A stretch of 64,000 bases of DNA, from the NCBI GenBank assembly GCA_963818505.1, contig CAWFSJ010000006.1:1-64000 (forward strand), given 5' to 3'. The notes beneath the pieces were generated by a model that was not told the origin of the DNA, did no database searches, and saw only the letters and a list, made by a program, of their open reading frames with translations. A program made the position numbers and the translations under genes. Below are positions 8,821 through 18,223 of the stretch, piece by piece. This DNA is from JADKAV01 sp963818505 (GTDB taxonomy: Bacteria > Actinomycetota > Actinomycetes > S36-B12 > UBA10799). Each line of letters opens with the position of its first letter. The first letter of the stretch is position 1.

Positions 8821-9399
8821 TTAGCCGTAGTACGGTTCGGCCCACCCGAGGTACTTGCCCCAGGAGTTCATCATCTTCCAGTTGACCTTCTTGACCTTGC
8901 CGCCAGGCATGTTGGTCACGGCCTTGCCGTTACCGACGTAGGTTGCGATGTGCCCGGCAGGGTTGGAGGTGCGCCAGAACATCTGCGCACCCACTGGGGG
9001 CTTGCGGTTACCGGAGTGCCCGTAGCCCTTCTTCTTGGCACGCTGCCACTGGTTCAGAGCAGTGCTGGTGCGATGACCATTGGGCTGGTATGCGTTGTCG
9101 GCCAGGCGCAGGCACTGGTTGTGATAACCGCTGGTACCGCGTTTGGCCCACGCTTCGAGGCGGTTGGCGGCCCTGGTGGGGCTGTAGCGCGTCCCCTTCG
9201 TGCGCATCGAAACTCCGGCAGCGCGCGAGCTGCGCTTCTTGGCGGCGGCCCGCTTGGTGGTCTGCTTCTTGTCCTTTGCCACGACCGCAGCCGAGACCGA
9301 CGAGGGGGTCACGGGGGCGGCGGCGGCCGGGGCCACAGCGAAACCCGTCAGCATGACCGGCAGTGCGACCGCACCGGCTACGAGGATCTTGGCGTTCAT
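8821..9399 (-). CDS. Secreted Cys-His (NlpC/P60- or CHAP-like) paralogue C
   Basis: This 192-residue protein has a clear signal peptide (MNAKILVAGAVALPVMLTGFAVAPAAA) and a CAGGAG site ahead of its ATG. A Lys/Arg-rich linker (about residues 42-60, KDKKQTTKRAAAKKRSSRAA) could bind anionic wall polymers. The core repeats the family pattern: NQCLRLADNAY, QWQRAKKKGYGH, PPVGAQMFW, AGHIATYVGNGKAVTNMPGG, ending WGKYLGWAEPYYG. The Cys and the His after AG are the likely catalytic pair. The tandem position of B and C and their shared core point to local duplication followed by N-terminal divergence. Function is unproven. Confidence 0.78.
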   Translation of the reverse strand: MNAKILVAGAVALPVMLTGFAVAPAAAAPVTPSSVSAAVVAKDKKQTTKRAAAKKRSSRAAGVSMRTKGTRYSPTRAANRLEAWAKRGTSGYHNQCLRLADNAYQPNGHRTSTALNQWQRAKKKGYGHSGNRKPPVGAQMFWRTSNPAGHIATYVGNGKAVTNMPGGKVKKVNWKMMNSWGKYLGWAEPYYG

Positions 9400-9511
9400 G
9401 TCTTGGGCTCCTGAGGGTTTGGATCTCTTGACACCCTCGTGATGCCCTCATGAGCCCGTTGCCATGCGTGACGTCGGACACGTCCGCACTGTGATCGGTG
9501 TCACATCCCCA

Positions 9512-10351
9512 TCAGCCAAGTTCCAGGGTTGTCACCCCGAATACCTTGGCCCAGTCCGTTTGGGGGGCCTGGCGCAAGTACATGCGCGCGCACACGAAGA
9601 CCTCTTCGGCATCGTGGGTCTGTATCCAGCGCATAGCGTCCGGGTTCGCATCCGGGACGTCGATGAAGATCTCGCTTCCCTGCCCCACATGGGCGATCAG
9701 AGCGTTCAGCAGCGCCTCGGCAACATCGACATCGTCTGCGAACAAGGGGCCGACCTTGTAGCCGGTCCGGCATGGCCGGATCACCGCGTACCCCCGCAGC
9801 CGATCATCGATGTAGACCACTGCGTGGTGATCTGCCTGCCGCAACCATGGACCCAGGAAGCGAGGTCGAGCAGCGCCGAAACACCGCGCGTCGTACTGCC
9901 CCAAACTGCCCACGGGCGCGGACAGGCGCCTTACCTTTGGCGGCGTGTCGGCAGCGTGAGTGACTAGGCGCATGCGGTGCTGCTCATGGGCCGTCCGGAA
10001 ACCGCCAGCGACGTAGAACGGCTCCATCGCCTTCACGCCGTCCATCGCCAGGGGGGCCCAGGGCGGCAAACGTTCGAGCAGCAGATCCCGTCGGTGGTAC
10101 CACAGGCGCCGGCCTAGCCCGGCCCCGCGAAACTCCGGCCTGACGATGAACAGACCCATGAAACCGAGAGTTCCGTAGTCGATGACCGCACCGGCGCCGA
10201 TGAGTTCACCATCGACATCCATCCCGATGAAGCCGTCCGGATCGGTGGCCCAGAACACCGCAGCGTCGTCGCCGGGGTTCCAGCCCTCCGCTGCTGCCCA
10301 GTCGATCAGGACGTCGAGCTCACCGCGGACCAACGGGCGCAACGAACTCAC
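9512..10351 (-). CDS. GNAT-family N-acetyltransferase, two-domain (YitH-like)
   Basis: The GTG start at 10351 overlaps the TGA stop of the upstream gene (GTGA), a common coupling arrangement; an in-frame extension to 10522 runs inside that gene and is rejected. The 279-residue product begins MSSLRPLVRGELDVLIDWAAAEGWNPG. Its GNAT acetyl-CoA motif is VRPEFRGAGLGRRLWYHRRDLL. The second half (RPRFLGPWLRQADHHAVVYIDDRLRGYAVIRPC) resembles the C-terminal GNAT-like domain seen in YitH-type proteins. It should transfer an acetyl group from acetyl-CoA to an unknown acceptor. It is translationally coupled to the DUF3089 gene, though no functional link is known. Confidence 0.8.
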   Translation of the reverse strand: MSSLRPLVRGELDVLIDWAAAEGWNPGDDAAVFWATDPDGFIGMDVDGELIGAGAVIDYGTLGFMGLFIVRPEFRGAGLGRRLWYHRRDLLLERLPPWAPLAMDGVKAMEPFYVAGGFRTAHEQHRMRLVTHAADTPPKVRRLSAPVGSLGQYDARCFGAARPRFLGPWLRQADHHAVVYIDDRLRGYAVIRPCRTGYKVGPLFADDVDVAEALLNALIAHVGQGSEIFIDVPDANPDAMRWIQTHDAEEVFVCARMYLRQAPQTDWAKVFGVTTLELG

Positions 10352-11472
10352 CGAGCGGAGTACGCCTTCTGCTGACTGCGGACCACGTCGATCAAGTCGC
10401 CGAGCACGATGTTGATGTCGATCAGGTGCAGGCCCCAGCCCGGGTTCGGGGAGCCTGTGAGTTTGCGCGCGTCGCCGATCCCCTTCACACGCAATACGTT
10501 GGCGCCGTTCGAAGTCACGCACTTGCCCTTGTACCGGTCCTTCGGCGTCAACCAGGGGGTCTTGGCCGTGGGCGGCTTGCCGCCGTACAGGACGTACGAC
10601 GCGGCTCCGAGCAGACCGGGGATGCCAGAGGTGCGCAGGATCGAGTCGAGTTTGGCCGAGCCGCCCTTCAGCGCCGCCGGGTTGGTGCAGGCGGCCTCGT
10701 ACTCCACGCCCTCCTGCAACGGTCCGCCGGGCACCACACGGACACGGCCGAAGAGGCTGTTGTCCGGCGGCGTCTGGCTGAACGTCGCGTAGCTGATGAT
10801 GCAGTTGATCTGCTTGTTGCGCGTGCAGATCGGGATCTGGCTGAAGTCGCCGCCCACGTCCTTACCCTTAGGAACGGCCACGGTGCTCCCGGTGAGCAAT
10901 GCCGACACCATCTGGGAGCGCGCTGTCGGATCCGGTTCGATCTCCTCGCGGATCAGTCGCTTCAGAACCCCAGAACCCTGTGAGTGCCCGATCAGGATGA
11001 ATCCGCGGCCGGGGTTGGTCGCACGGTATTCCCGCCAGGCGGCCTGCACATCGGCGTAGCCGAACTCCCGGTCCTGCGGGGTGGCCAGTCCGCCGCCAAG
11101 GATCGACTTGAGGGTGATCTGGCGGTACATGGGGGCGTACACATCGCACACCTGGCTGAAGCGCGCTGCCTGATGCTGGGCGATAGCCACCTCAACCGGA
11201 TCGATGTTGAGGTTGGCGACCACGGTCGCCTGTTCGCTGACCGTGGGGTAGACGTAGAAGCAGTCGAACTTGGAGCGTTTGATCGCCTTCGGCTTGACCA
11301 CCTTGGTGGGCTTGCCGACGGTCTTGACCGTGGTCTTCAGGGAGCTCTTGCACGGATTCGGGCTGGCACCTGGCCTGCACAACCACACAGTGTCGGCGTG
11401 GGCGATCGCCGGAGCAGCCATCACCGACATGGCCATCGCCACCGGCATCACGAAACGGAGTCCTCTACGCAT
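10348..11472 (-). CDS. Secreted DUF3089 alpha/beta-hydrolase (lipase-like)
   Basis: A 374-residue exported protein with a signal peptide (MRRGLRFVMPVAMAMSVMAAPAIAHA). The mature part has a Lys-rich stretch (residues about 45-68), FDCFYVYPTVS, and the nucleophile elbow GHSQGSG, which fits the GxSxG serine of alpha/beta hydrolases. Such DUF3089 proteins are common in actinobacteria and are usually annotated as lipase-like; true substrates are mostly unknown. Candidate acid and His residues lie in the C-terminal third (GWGLHLIDINIVLGDLIDVV). The stop overlaps the start of the downstream acetyltransferase. Confidence 0.85.
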   Translation of the reverse strand: MRRGLRFVMPVAMAMSVMAAPAIAHADTVWLCRPGASPNPCKSSLKTTVKTVGKPTKVVKPKAIKRSKFDCFYVYPTVSEQATVVANLNIDPVEVAIAQHQAARFSQVCDVYAPMYRQITLKSILGGGLATPQDREFGYADVQAAWREYRATNPGRGFILIGHSQGSGVLKRLIREEIEPDPTARSQMVSALLTGSTVAVPKGKDVGGDFSQIPICTRNKQINCIISYATFSQTPPDNSLFGRVRVVPGGPLQEGVEYEAACTNPAALKGGSAKLDSILRTSGIPGLLGAASYVLYGGKPPTAKTPWLTPKDRYKGKCVTSNGANVLRVKGIGDARKLTGSPNPGWGLHLIDINIVLGDLIDVVRSQQKAYSAR

Positions 11473-11535
11473 GTTGGGAAGACTAACCCGAGCCGGTCGC
11501 GCCCGCTCGGGCTGTTATCCGGGCGTGACCTACGC

Positions 11536-14388
11536 TCACGGCTCGATGAAGTCGGGGTCGTAGACGACGGTGCGAGCACGGCCCTCGCGCTTGGCCCTGT
11601 AGAGCGCCGAATCCGCCTGACGCATCGCCGCGTCGGGATCCTCACCCGGGCGGACCACTGTCACGCCGATACTCAGTGTCACCGTGATGCTGTGGCCCTC
11701 GATCAGCATCGGTGCCCCTACGCTGGCATGCAGCATCGCAGCGACCCCCTGTGCATCGTCGGCCGTGTGGATGGCTGGCAGTACGAGGACGAACTCGTCG
11801 CCACCGAAACGGGCCAGGATGTCGTTGGCCCGGACCTGCCTCTTGATTCTGCGCGCGACGGTGATGATGATCTCGTCGCCCACGGCGTGACCGAAGGTGT
11901 CGTTGAGCGGCTTGAGGCCATCGAGGTCGATGAACAAGACGCCCACGTTGACGCCTGTGCGCTGAGTGCGACCCAGCACCCCGGACACCCGCGACACCAG
12001 TTCGCGCCGGTTCAGCAGTTCGGTCAGCGAGTCGTGGGTGGCCATGAACCGCAACTGCTCTCGGGTCTGGCGGGCCTCGGTGACATCGGCGAACTGCGAC
12101 ACGAAAGCGGTGGCGCGGCCTTGACTGTCGCGCAGAACCCCGATCGACTGTTCGACCGTCAGCCGCTCGCCATCGGAACGCACCATCTGGTGATCGCGGC
12201 TCAGTGAGCCCGCCTGACCGGCCAGCACTTGGGCGCGCAGGCGGCGGTCGACGTCATCGTCGAGCGGATCCAGAACATCGGCGATCGAGTGCCCAAGCAG
12301 CCACCGTTCTGGGCGGCCGAGTAGCTGGCACAGCGCCGGATTCACCTCGAGGAACTCCCGGTCAAGACCGATCACGGCCATGCCCGACGGGGCCGAGTCC
12401 ATGGCCGCCCTGAAACGTTCCTCGCTGGATCGCAGCGCATCCCGGGCCACGTGCTCGGCCTGCACGTTGCGCAGTCGTCCCACCCTGCCCACGACGGCTC
12501 CCTCGTCGTTTATCAATGGCCGGGAGGCGACGTCCATCCAGATGAAGGTGCCGTCTGCCTTGCGACAGCGGCCTTCGAAATCCACCGGCTCGTCGTGGTC
12601 GATCCTGACCCGCGCCGATTCGGGCAGGTCTTCGGACAGCACATACCCCCCCATGGGCTCCCCGATCACTTCCTCCACCTTCCAGCCCATGACTTCGGTC
12701 ACCGACGGTGAGATCCACTCCAGAACCCCTGTGGGCGAGGAGCGGAAGACGACGTCCGAGGAGTTCTCGGCCATCATGCGGTAATGCTCCTCGGAACGGG
12801 TCAATGCGTCCTGCGCCTGGACCACGGATGTGATGTCCACGATCTGGGAGATCAAGTAGCGGACGTGGCCGACCTCGTCGCGCACGCAGGACACCGTCAG
12901 GTCGGCCCACACCACATCGCCGTCAGGGCGCAAATAGCGCTTGGCCAATCGGTACGTGTCGCGGTGGCCGTCCATGACCTGCTGCAGCAGTTCGATGTCC
13001 GAATCGAGGTCATCGGGATGAGTGAGCTCCTGCCAGGTGCAGCGCATCAGCAGATCCATGTCGCGGCCTAGAATCTCGCACATCGTCGGATTGACGCTCT
13101 GGAAGGTTCCGTCCGGGGCGACGATCGCCATGCCGATCCCGGCATCCATCATGGACCGCCGGAAGCGCTCCTCTGATTCAGCCAGCGCCATTTGTGCGTC
13201 ACGCTGAGCCTGGATGTCGCGCATGGCGTCCACGCCACCGATCAGCCGGCCGTCGGAGTCCATGAGTGTTCTGCCCAGCACACTCATCCATCGCCAACGG
13301 CCGTCCGCAGTGCCCAATCGCAACTCCGTGCGGCCGAAGGAGTGACCGTCAGCGATCAAGTCGCGCTGAACCTGCCGGACCCGCTCCAGGTCGTCGGGAT
13401 GGATGAAGTCCGACATGTGTGCGCCGACGAAGACGTCCGCGGTGAAACCGACGACCCTCTCGGTCGACGGACTCGCCCACTCGATACGACCGTCGGTGCC
13501 GGTCTGGAAGACCAACTCCGAGGCGTTCTCAGCAAGCAGACGATAGTGTTCGCGCGACTCGGCAATCTCACGCGACGCTGTCACCCTTCCGGTGACGTCC
13601 CGGTAGGTGAAGTTGACTCCCTCACCCACTGCTACCCCGCGCACGTCGTAGATCCGCCTGGAGCCGTCCGGCGCGGTGACCACCTGCTCGTCCAGATCCA
13701 CCGGTTGCCCGGTCTCCAGGACCGACTTGCCGAGGCTGAGGACCAGATCGGCTGCTTCCCCCGTCCACACCTCGTGCAGGCGGTGTCCGATCAACTGCTC
13801 GGCAGTGCGACCGAGGTAGCGACAACTGGCAGAGTTCACACGCGTGTAGATCAGGTCCACGAGTTCTCCGTGCGTGTCGCGCAACGGCATGAACATTTCG
13901 TTCGGGTCCAGAAGCGAGTCCAATGTGGCGCGCAGTTGAGTCTCGGCCTTCGCCACCTCCCGATCCCGCTCGTAACGCTGTGTGACGTCCCACCAGGAAC
14001 AACCGAGCCCGTCGCCCACTTTGCACGCACTGATGTCGTAATAGCGAAGATCACCGTCGGGCGGTGTGCTGAAGAACCCGAAGTCGTCGAGCTCGAGCGG
14101 CTCACCGGTCTCGACCGTGTGCACGAAGTAGTCGAACAGGACCGCATCTCCGGTGCGGCTGTACAGCTCGAGCACGGTGTGGCCCACGATCTCCTCGCGG
14201 GGCAGGGCGTATTCCTTGCGTGCGGCCTCATTGAGTGCCCGGTATCGGAAGTCCACGATCCGGCGCTGCGTGTCGCGCACACTGTCCATCAGTACGTACG
14301 GGTCGAGCAGGGACTCGATGTTGACCAGCACCGGTTGCAAGTTCCGACCCACGATCGGGTCAGGACTCACCGGGTCTTCTCTCATCAT
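11536..14388 (-). CDS. Multi-PAS diguanylate cyclase (GGDEF)
   Basis: This 950-residue soluble protein makes the second messenger c-di-GMP from two GTP. I count six PAS-type sensor modules (approximate residues 20-140, 145-265, 275-395, 400-525, 530-645, 650-770) and a C-terminal GGDEF domain (about 775-945). The active site reads ARFGGDEFVLVLP, so it is intact. RAND, five residues ahead of GGDEF, fits the RxxD inhibitory site for product feedback. No transmembrane segment or EAL domain is present, so the sensed signals are probably cytosolic (redox, oxygen, ligands). AAGGGG upstream supports the ATG at 14388. It is divergent from the agmatine operon. Confidence 0.93.
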   Translation of the reverse strand: MMREDPVSPDPIVGRNLQPVLVNIESLLDPYVLMDSVRDTQRRIVDFRYRALNEAARKEYALPREEIVGHTVLELYSRTGDAVLFDYFVHTVETGEPLELDDFGFFSTPPDGDLRYYDISACKVGDGLGCSWWDVTQRYERDREVAKAETQLRATLDSLLDPNEMFMPLRDTHGELVDLIYTRVNSASCRYLGRTAEQLIGHRLHEVWTGEAADLVLSLGKSVLETGQPVDLDEQVVTAPDGSRRIYDVRGVAVGEGVNFTYRDVTGRVTASREIAESREHYRLLAENASELVFQTGTDGRIEWASPSTERVVGFTADVFVGAHMSDFIHPDDLERVRQVQRDLIADGHSFGRTELRLGTADGRWRWMSVLGRTLMDSDGRLIGGVDAMRDIQAQRDAQMALAESEERFRRSMMDAGIGMAIVAPDGTFQSVNPTMCEILGRDMDLLMRCTWQELTHPDDLDSDIELLQQVMDGHRDTYRLAKRYLRPDGDVVWADLTVSCVRDEVGHVRYLISQIVDITSVVQAQDALTRSEEHYRMMAENSSDVVFRSSPTGVLEWISPSVTEVMGWKVEEVIGEPMGGYVLSEDLPESARVRIDHDEPVDFEGRCRKADGTFIWMDVASRPLINDEGAVVGRVGRLRNVQAEHVARDALRSSEERFRAAMDSAPSGMAVIGLDREFLEVNPALCQLLGRPERWLLGHSIADVLDPLDDDVDRRLRAQVLAGQAGSLSRDHQMVRSDGERLTVEQSIGVLRDSQGRATAFVSQFADVTEARQTREQLRFMATHDSLTELLNRRELVSRVSGVLGRTQRTGVNVGVLFIDLDGLKPLNDTFGHAVGDEIIITVARRIKRQVRANDILARFGGDEFVLVLPAIHTADDAQGVAAMLHASVGAPMLIEGHSITVTLSIGVTVVRPGEDPDAAMRQADSALYRAKREGRARTVVYDPDFIEP

Positions 14389-14457
14389 CGTCCCCTTCTT
14401 TACGCCTCACGGTAGAACGCGGGTCCGACACGTGGCTCGATGTTGTGCACACCCTAG

Positions 14458-14487
14458 TTGAGCACTTGCTCAAGTAGGGGTTACAGT
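14458..14487 (+). promoter_or_regulatory. Promoter and palindromic operator of the agmatine operon
   Basis: TTGAGCACTTGCTCAA at 14458-14473 is a perfect palindrome (7-bp arms, 2-bp centre). Its first six bases can serve as a -35 box (TTGAGC), and TACAGT at 14482-14487 as the -10, with an 18-bp spacer. A repressor bound there would block the promoter. The TetR-type protein at the end of the operon is the obvious candidate. Confidence 0.55.
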
Positions 14488-14589
14488 AGAGGTGTTCCCG
14501 CACCAAGGGAACCGCCGACCGGGGTGGGTCCCACCACCTTCGGATCCGCCCCCTTCGACGACCTACCACACCGGAAGGTTGTCCAATTC

Positions 14590-15615
14590 ATGCGAACACC
14601 TCGCAATTTCATCGACACCCAGGACCTCGGACCAGAAACCGTCCGGGCGCAGATGGAGCTCATCAGATTGCTCAAGCAGGCGGACAAACAGAACGCCTGC
14701 CCACGCCTGCTCGAAGGCGCGTCCCTCGGCATGATCTTCGAGGAGGCGTCCACTCGCACCCGCGTCTCGTTCGAGGTCGCCATGACCAAACTCGGCGGCC
14801 ACGCCCTCTACTTGAAGCCCGGTGAGATCCACCTGGGAGCCAAGGAGAACATCGCCGACACCGCCCGGGTGCTCTCTCGCATGGTCGACGCCGTGGAGAT
14901 CAGGGCTTTCAAGCACGACACCGTGACCGACTTCGCGCGGTACGCCGAAGTCCCCGTGATCAACGGCCTCACCGACTACAACCACCCGACGCAGGCGGTC
15001 TGCGACGTCTTCACGATGAGCGAGCACAGCGACAAACCGTTCTCGGAACTGACAGTGGTCTTCGTCGGCGATGCCACCAACGTCTGCACATCCACGGCGA
15101 CCATCGTCACCATGCTCGGCGGCACCTTCATCCACGCCCGTCCCGAGCAGTACGGGATCAAGGCCCAGTGGCCCACGGTCCTCGACGAGATCGCCCGTAA
15201 CGAGCAGCTGTACGGCGGTCGGTACTTCGAGACCGAGAACGTGGAGGAGGCCGTCGTGAACGCCGACTTCATCTACACCGACCTGTGGTGGTGGTTCGGC
15301 CAGGAGGACGAGATCCCCGACCGCGTCAAGGCATTCAAGCCGCGCTACCAGGTCAACGCGCAACTCATGGCACGCGCGCCAGAGCACGCAAAGTTCATGC
15401 ACTGCCTACCCGCCTCCCGGGGCGTGGAGGCCACCGATGAGGTGATGGACTCACCCCAGTCGATCATCTACGACCAGAGTGAGAACCGCCTTCACACCGA
15501 GAAGGGTCTGCTCGCCTGGTACATCACACCCAATCTCGAGCACCCGACACCGGCGCTGCGCGCCTACCACGCGGGTCGCATCGAATCCTTCCTTCACGAC
15601 GCCGTCCAGAGGTGA
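14590..15615 (+). CDS. ptcA: Putrescine carbamoyltransferase
   Basis: This 341-residue enzyme of the ornithine/aspartate carbamoyltransferase superfamily catalyses phosphorolysis of carbamoylputrescine to putrescine and carbamoyl phosphate. STRTRVSFE (carbamoyl-phosphate site), DYNHPTQ and HCLPASRG are all present. The SMG motif that binds ornithine in OTC is absent; its region reads YTDLWWWFGQEDE, like the divergent loop of putrescine-specific enzymes. YLKPGEIHLG and PVINGLTDYNHPTQ also match that branch. The operon with agmatine deiminase supports the call. ATG 14590 is preferred, with GGAAGG about 12 bases upstream; an open frame reaches 14458 but runs through the promoter. No arcC-like carbamate kinase is found here. 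Confidence 0.85.
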   Translation: MRTPRNFIDTQDLGPETVRAQMELIRLLKQADKQNACPRLLEGASLGMIFEEASTRTRVSFEVAMTKLGGHALYLKPGEIHLGAKENIADTARVLSRMVDAVEIRAFKHDTVTDFARYAEVPVINGLTDYNHPTQAVCDVFTMSEHSDKPFSELTVVFVGDATNVCTSTATIVTMLGGTFIHARPEQYGIKAQWPTVLDEIARNEQLYGGRYFETENVEEAVVNADFIYTDLWWWFGQEDEIPDRVKAFKPRYQVNAQLMARAPEHAKFMHCLPASRGVEATDEVMDSPQSIIYDQSENRLHTEKGLLAWYITPNLEHPTPALRAYHAGRIESFLHDAVQR

Positions 15616-17120
15616 GCACAATGAGCACTCAGACTGGCCAAACCAGTCAGACAACAGCACCCCGCGCACTGCGCATGTTCGACATGATCCTCTTCAGCGT
15701 GTGCGCCATCCTGCTACTGAGTCAGGTGACGCTGACCGCGCAGATCGGCCCTTCGGCCATCGCGTGGACCGCGCTGATGATCGTCCTGTTCTTCTTGCCG
15801 TACGGCTTGATGACCGCCGAACTGGGGTCGACCTACCCCGACACCGGAGGCATCTACTCGTGGATCGTGCGCGCCTTCGGCAACCGCTGGGGCACTCGGG
15901 TTTCCTGGTGGTACTGGCTCAACGTCGCGCTGTGGGTGCCATCGGTCTACCTGATGTTCTCCGTCGTACTCAGCGACATGTTCTTCCCGGACCTCGGCTT
16001 CTGGCCACAGGTGGGCATCGCAATGGTGCTGATCGGGATCAACTGGCTGGTCAACGTATTGACGCTGGACACGGGTAAATGGGTCTCCAACCTCGGCGCC
16101 ATCATCACAGTGGGTGTCATCGCCCTGATCGGCGTCGCAGGTGTGGTCGCATGGAACTCCGACGGATCCGCAACGCAGTGGTCCGGTTCAGCCATGGTTC
16201 CGACCGTCTCATCGATGGCGCTGGCCCTGCCGATCATCATCTACAACTTCCTCGGCTTCGAACTCATGAGCAGTGCGAGCAACGAGATGCGTAACCCGCG
16301 CCGCGACGTTCCCCGGACCATCGTGATCGCCGGCGTGCTGATCGGCGCGTTCTACCTCATCTCGACCGTTGGGATGCAGGTCGTGACGACCGCCGAGGAC
16401 ATCTCCGAGACCAGTGGGCTCATGGACGTGCTGAGGGCCGTCTTCGGCTCCGGGGTGATCATCACCATCGTCGGAATCGGCATCCTGTATGCCTTCTTCG
16501 CCGCTTTGATCCCGTGGACCATCGGGGCCAACCGTGCCGCCGCAGAGGCCGCCGAGCAGGGCGACCTGCCCCCGGTCTTCAAGCGGATGAGTGCGAAGCA
16601 CCGCACCCCGGTGGGGGCCGCGGGCCTGACCGCTTTGGTCAGCGCCGCGATCACGCTGGTCTACGGTGTGTTGTTCTCTGCGACGAATGGGGACATCGAC
16701 TCGCTGTTCTGGAGCCTGTTCGCCTTCAGTTCGATCGTGTTCCTTCTGCCCTACGTAGCGATGTCGCTGGCATTCGTGAGGTTGCGCCGCATCGATGCCG
16801 ACGCCCACCGTCCGTACCGCGTACCCGGCGGCAAGGTCGGCGCCTGGCTCTCGGCTGTGCTCGTGCTCGTCCTTCTGGCGGCAGCCGTGTTCTTCTTCAT
16901 GTGGAACCCGTGGGTGGAGTTCGACGCCACCACGACCTGGCTGATCGCCGGCGGCCTGGCGGCCACAGTCGCGGCCCAGGAGATTCTGGTCGCGATGTCG
17001 CCGAGGTGGAAGCGCCGTGTGCATCCCGAGGTCGGAGCGGACGTACAACTGGACGGAACCGCGCCGGATACCGCCGAGGGAATCGAGCGCACCTACCAGA
17101 CGCACACAGGTGAGCGCTGA
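15612..17120 (+). CDS. APC-family amino acid/polyamine permease (probable agmatine-putrescine exchanger)
   Basis: A 502-residue membrane protein with about 12 helices and the APC signature near its N-terminus (FDMILFSVCAILLLSQV, PYGLMTAELGSTYPDTGGIYSW). The GTG at 15612 overlaps the ptcA stop (GTGA), and an in-frame ATG at 15621 is an alternative. In agmatine deiminase operons of other bacteria the permease exchanges external agmatine for putrescine, and the position here between ptcA and aguA suggests the same job (inference). The C-terminal 45 residues are hydrophilic and acidic. Glutamate/GABA-type APC carriers are another possible match by sequence. Confidence 0.8.
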   Translation: MSTMSTQTGQTSQTTAPRALRMFDMILFSVCAILLLSQVTLTAQIGPSAIAWTALMIVLFFLPYGLMTAELGSTYPDTGGIYSWIVRAFGNRWGTRVSWWYWLNVALWVPSVYLMFSVVLSDMFFPDLGFWPQVGIAMVLIGINWLVNVLTLDTGKWVSNLGAIITVGVIALIGVAGVVAWNSDGSATQWSGSAMVPTVSSMALALPIIIYNFLGFELMSSASNEMRNPRRDVPRTIVIAGVLIGAFYLISTVGMQVVTTAEDISETSGLMDVLRAVFGSGVIITIVGIGILYAFFAALIPWTIGANRAAAEAAEQGDLPPVFKRMSAKHRTPVGAAGLTALVSAAITLVYGVLFSATNGDIDSLFWSLFAFSSIVFLLPYVAMSLAFVRLRRIDADAHRPYRVPGGKVGAWLSAVLVLVLLAAAVFFFMWNPWVEFDATTTWLIAGGLAATVAAQEILVAMSPRWKRRVHPEVGADVQLDGTAPDTAEGIERTYQTHTGER

Positions 17121-18223
17121 TGACCAGGATCCTGACGAGCACACCGAAAGCCGATGGCTTCCGGATGCCGGCTGAGTGGGAAAGGCAGTGCAACTGCTGG
17201 ATGGTCTGGCCCGAACGCCCGGACAACTGGCGCCTGGGCGGCAAACCCGCCCAAGAGGCGTTCAGCAAGGTCGCCAAGGTGATCTGCGAGCACGAACCGT
17301 TGACCATGGTGGTCTCCGGGCAGCAGTACATCAACGCCCGCGAACACCTGCCCGCCACCATCCGGGAGGTCGAAATGACCACCGACGACTCCTGGATGCG
17401 CGACACAGGACCGACTTTCGTCATCAACGACGCAGGGGAACTGCGCGGCGTCGACTGGCGGTTCAACGCGTGGGGCGGCCTGGAGGGTGGGCTGTACTTC
17501 CCCTGGGACCACGACGATCTGGTGGCCCGCAAGGTCCTCGAGATGGAGGGTGTGCCGATGTACCGCGCGGACTTCGTCCTCGAGGGTGGCTCGATAGATG
17601 TGGATGGCCAGGGCACGGTCTTGACGACGCAGGAGTGCTTGCTCAACCACAACCGCAACCCCGAGTTGACCAAGCGGGACATCGAGTACAACCTGTGCGA
17701 GTACTTGGGTGCGGACAAGGTGATCTGGCTGCCCCGCGGGGTCTACCTCGACGAGACCGACGGGCACGTTGACAACTTCGCGCGCTTCGCAGCTCCGGGC
17801 GTCGTGATGCTCACGTGGACCGACGACGTGAACGACCCACAGTGGGAGATCAGTAACGAGGCGCTGCGGGTCCTGCAAAGCGAGACGGATGCGCGGGGAC
17901 GCAGCCTCGAGGTGGTGAAGCTGCACCAGCCCGGGCCGATCCACATCACCGCTGAGGAAGCGGCCGGGGTGGATCATGTCCCCGGTGTGCAGCCCCGCGT
18001 CGAAGGCGAACGGCTCGCCGGTTCGTACGTGAACTCCTTCATCGGCAATGGCGTGGTGGTTCTGCCGGTGTTCGACGACCCCCACGACGAGGACGCGATC
18101 TTGACCTACAAGCGGCTTTTCCCGGACCGCGAGATCGCAACCGTGCCCGGCCGGGAGATCCTGCTCGGCGGCGGTAACGTCCACTGCATCACCCAGCAGG
18201 AACCCAGTGGAGTGCGTGGATGA
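17120..18223 (+). CDS. aguA: Agmatine deiminase
   Basis: This 367-residue member of the amidinotransferase fold hydrolyses agmatine to N-carbamoylputrescine and ammonia. The catalytic cysteine lies in GGGNVHCITQQ at the C-terminus, the histidine in DETDGHVDN, and the acidic substrate contacts in DDSWMRDTGP; all are intact. Length matches known enzymes. Its ATG overlaps the last base of the permease stop (TGATG), so it is coupled. With ptcA it yields putrescine, ammonia and carbamoyl phosphate; ATP recovery needs a carbamate kinase, which would have to be encoded elsewhere. Confidence 0.95.
   Translation: MTRILTSTPKADGFRMPAEWERQCNCWMVWPERPDNWRLGGKPAQEAFSKVAKVICEHEPLTMVVSGQQYINAREHLPATIREVEMTTDDSWMRDTGPTFVINDAGELRGVDWRFNAWGGLEGGLYFPWDHDDLVARKVLEMEGVPMYRADFVLEGGSIDVDGQGTVLTTQECLLNHNRNPELTKRDIEYNLCEYLGADKVIWLPRGVYLDETDGHVDNFARFAAPGVVMLTWTDDVNDPQWEISNEALRVLQSETDARGRSLEVVKLHQPGPIHITAEEAAGVDHVPGVQPRVEGERLAGSYVNSFIGNGVVVLPVFDDPHDEDAILTYKRLFPDREIATVPGREILLGGGNVHCITQQEPSGVRG

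Noticed and set aside
14494..14589. Riboswitch or attenuator in the ptcA leader
   Set aside because: Short hairpins (GTTCCC/GGGAAC and GTGGG/CCCAC) exist, but no known riboswitch core or leader peptide is visible.
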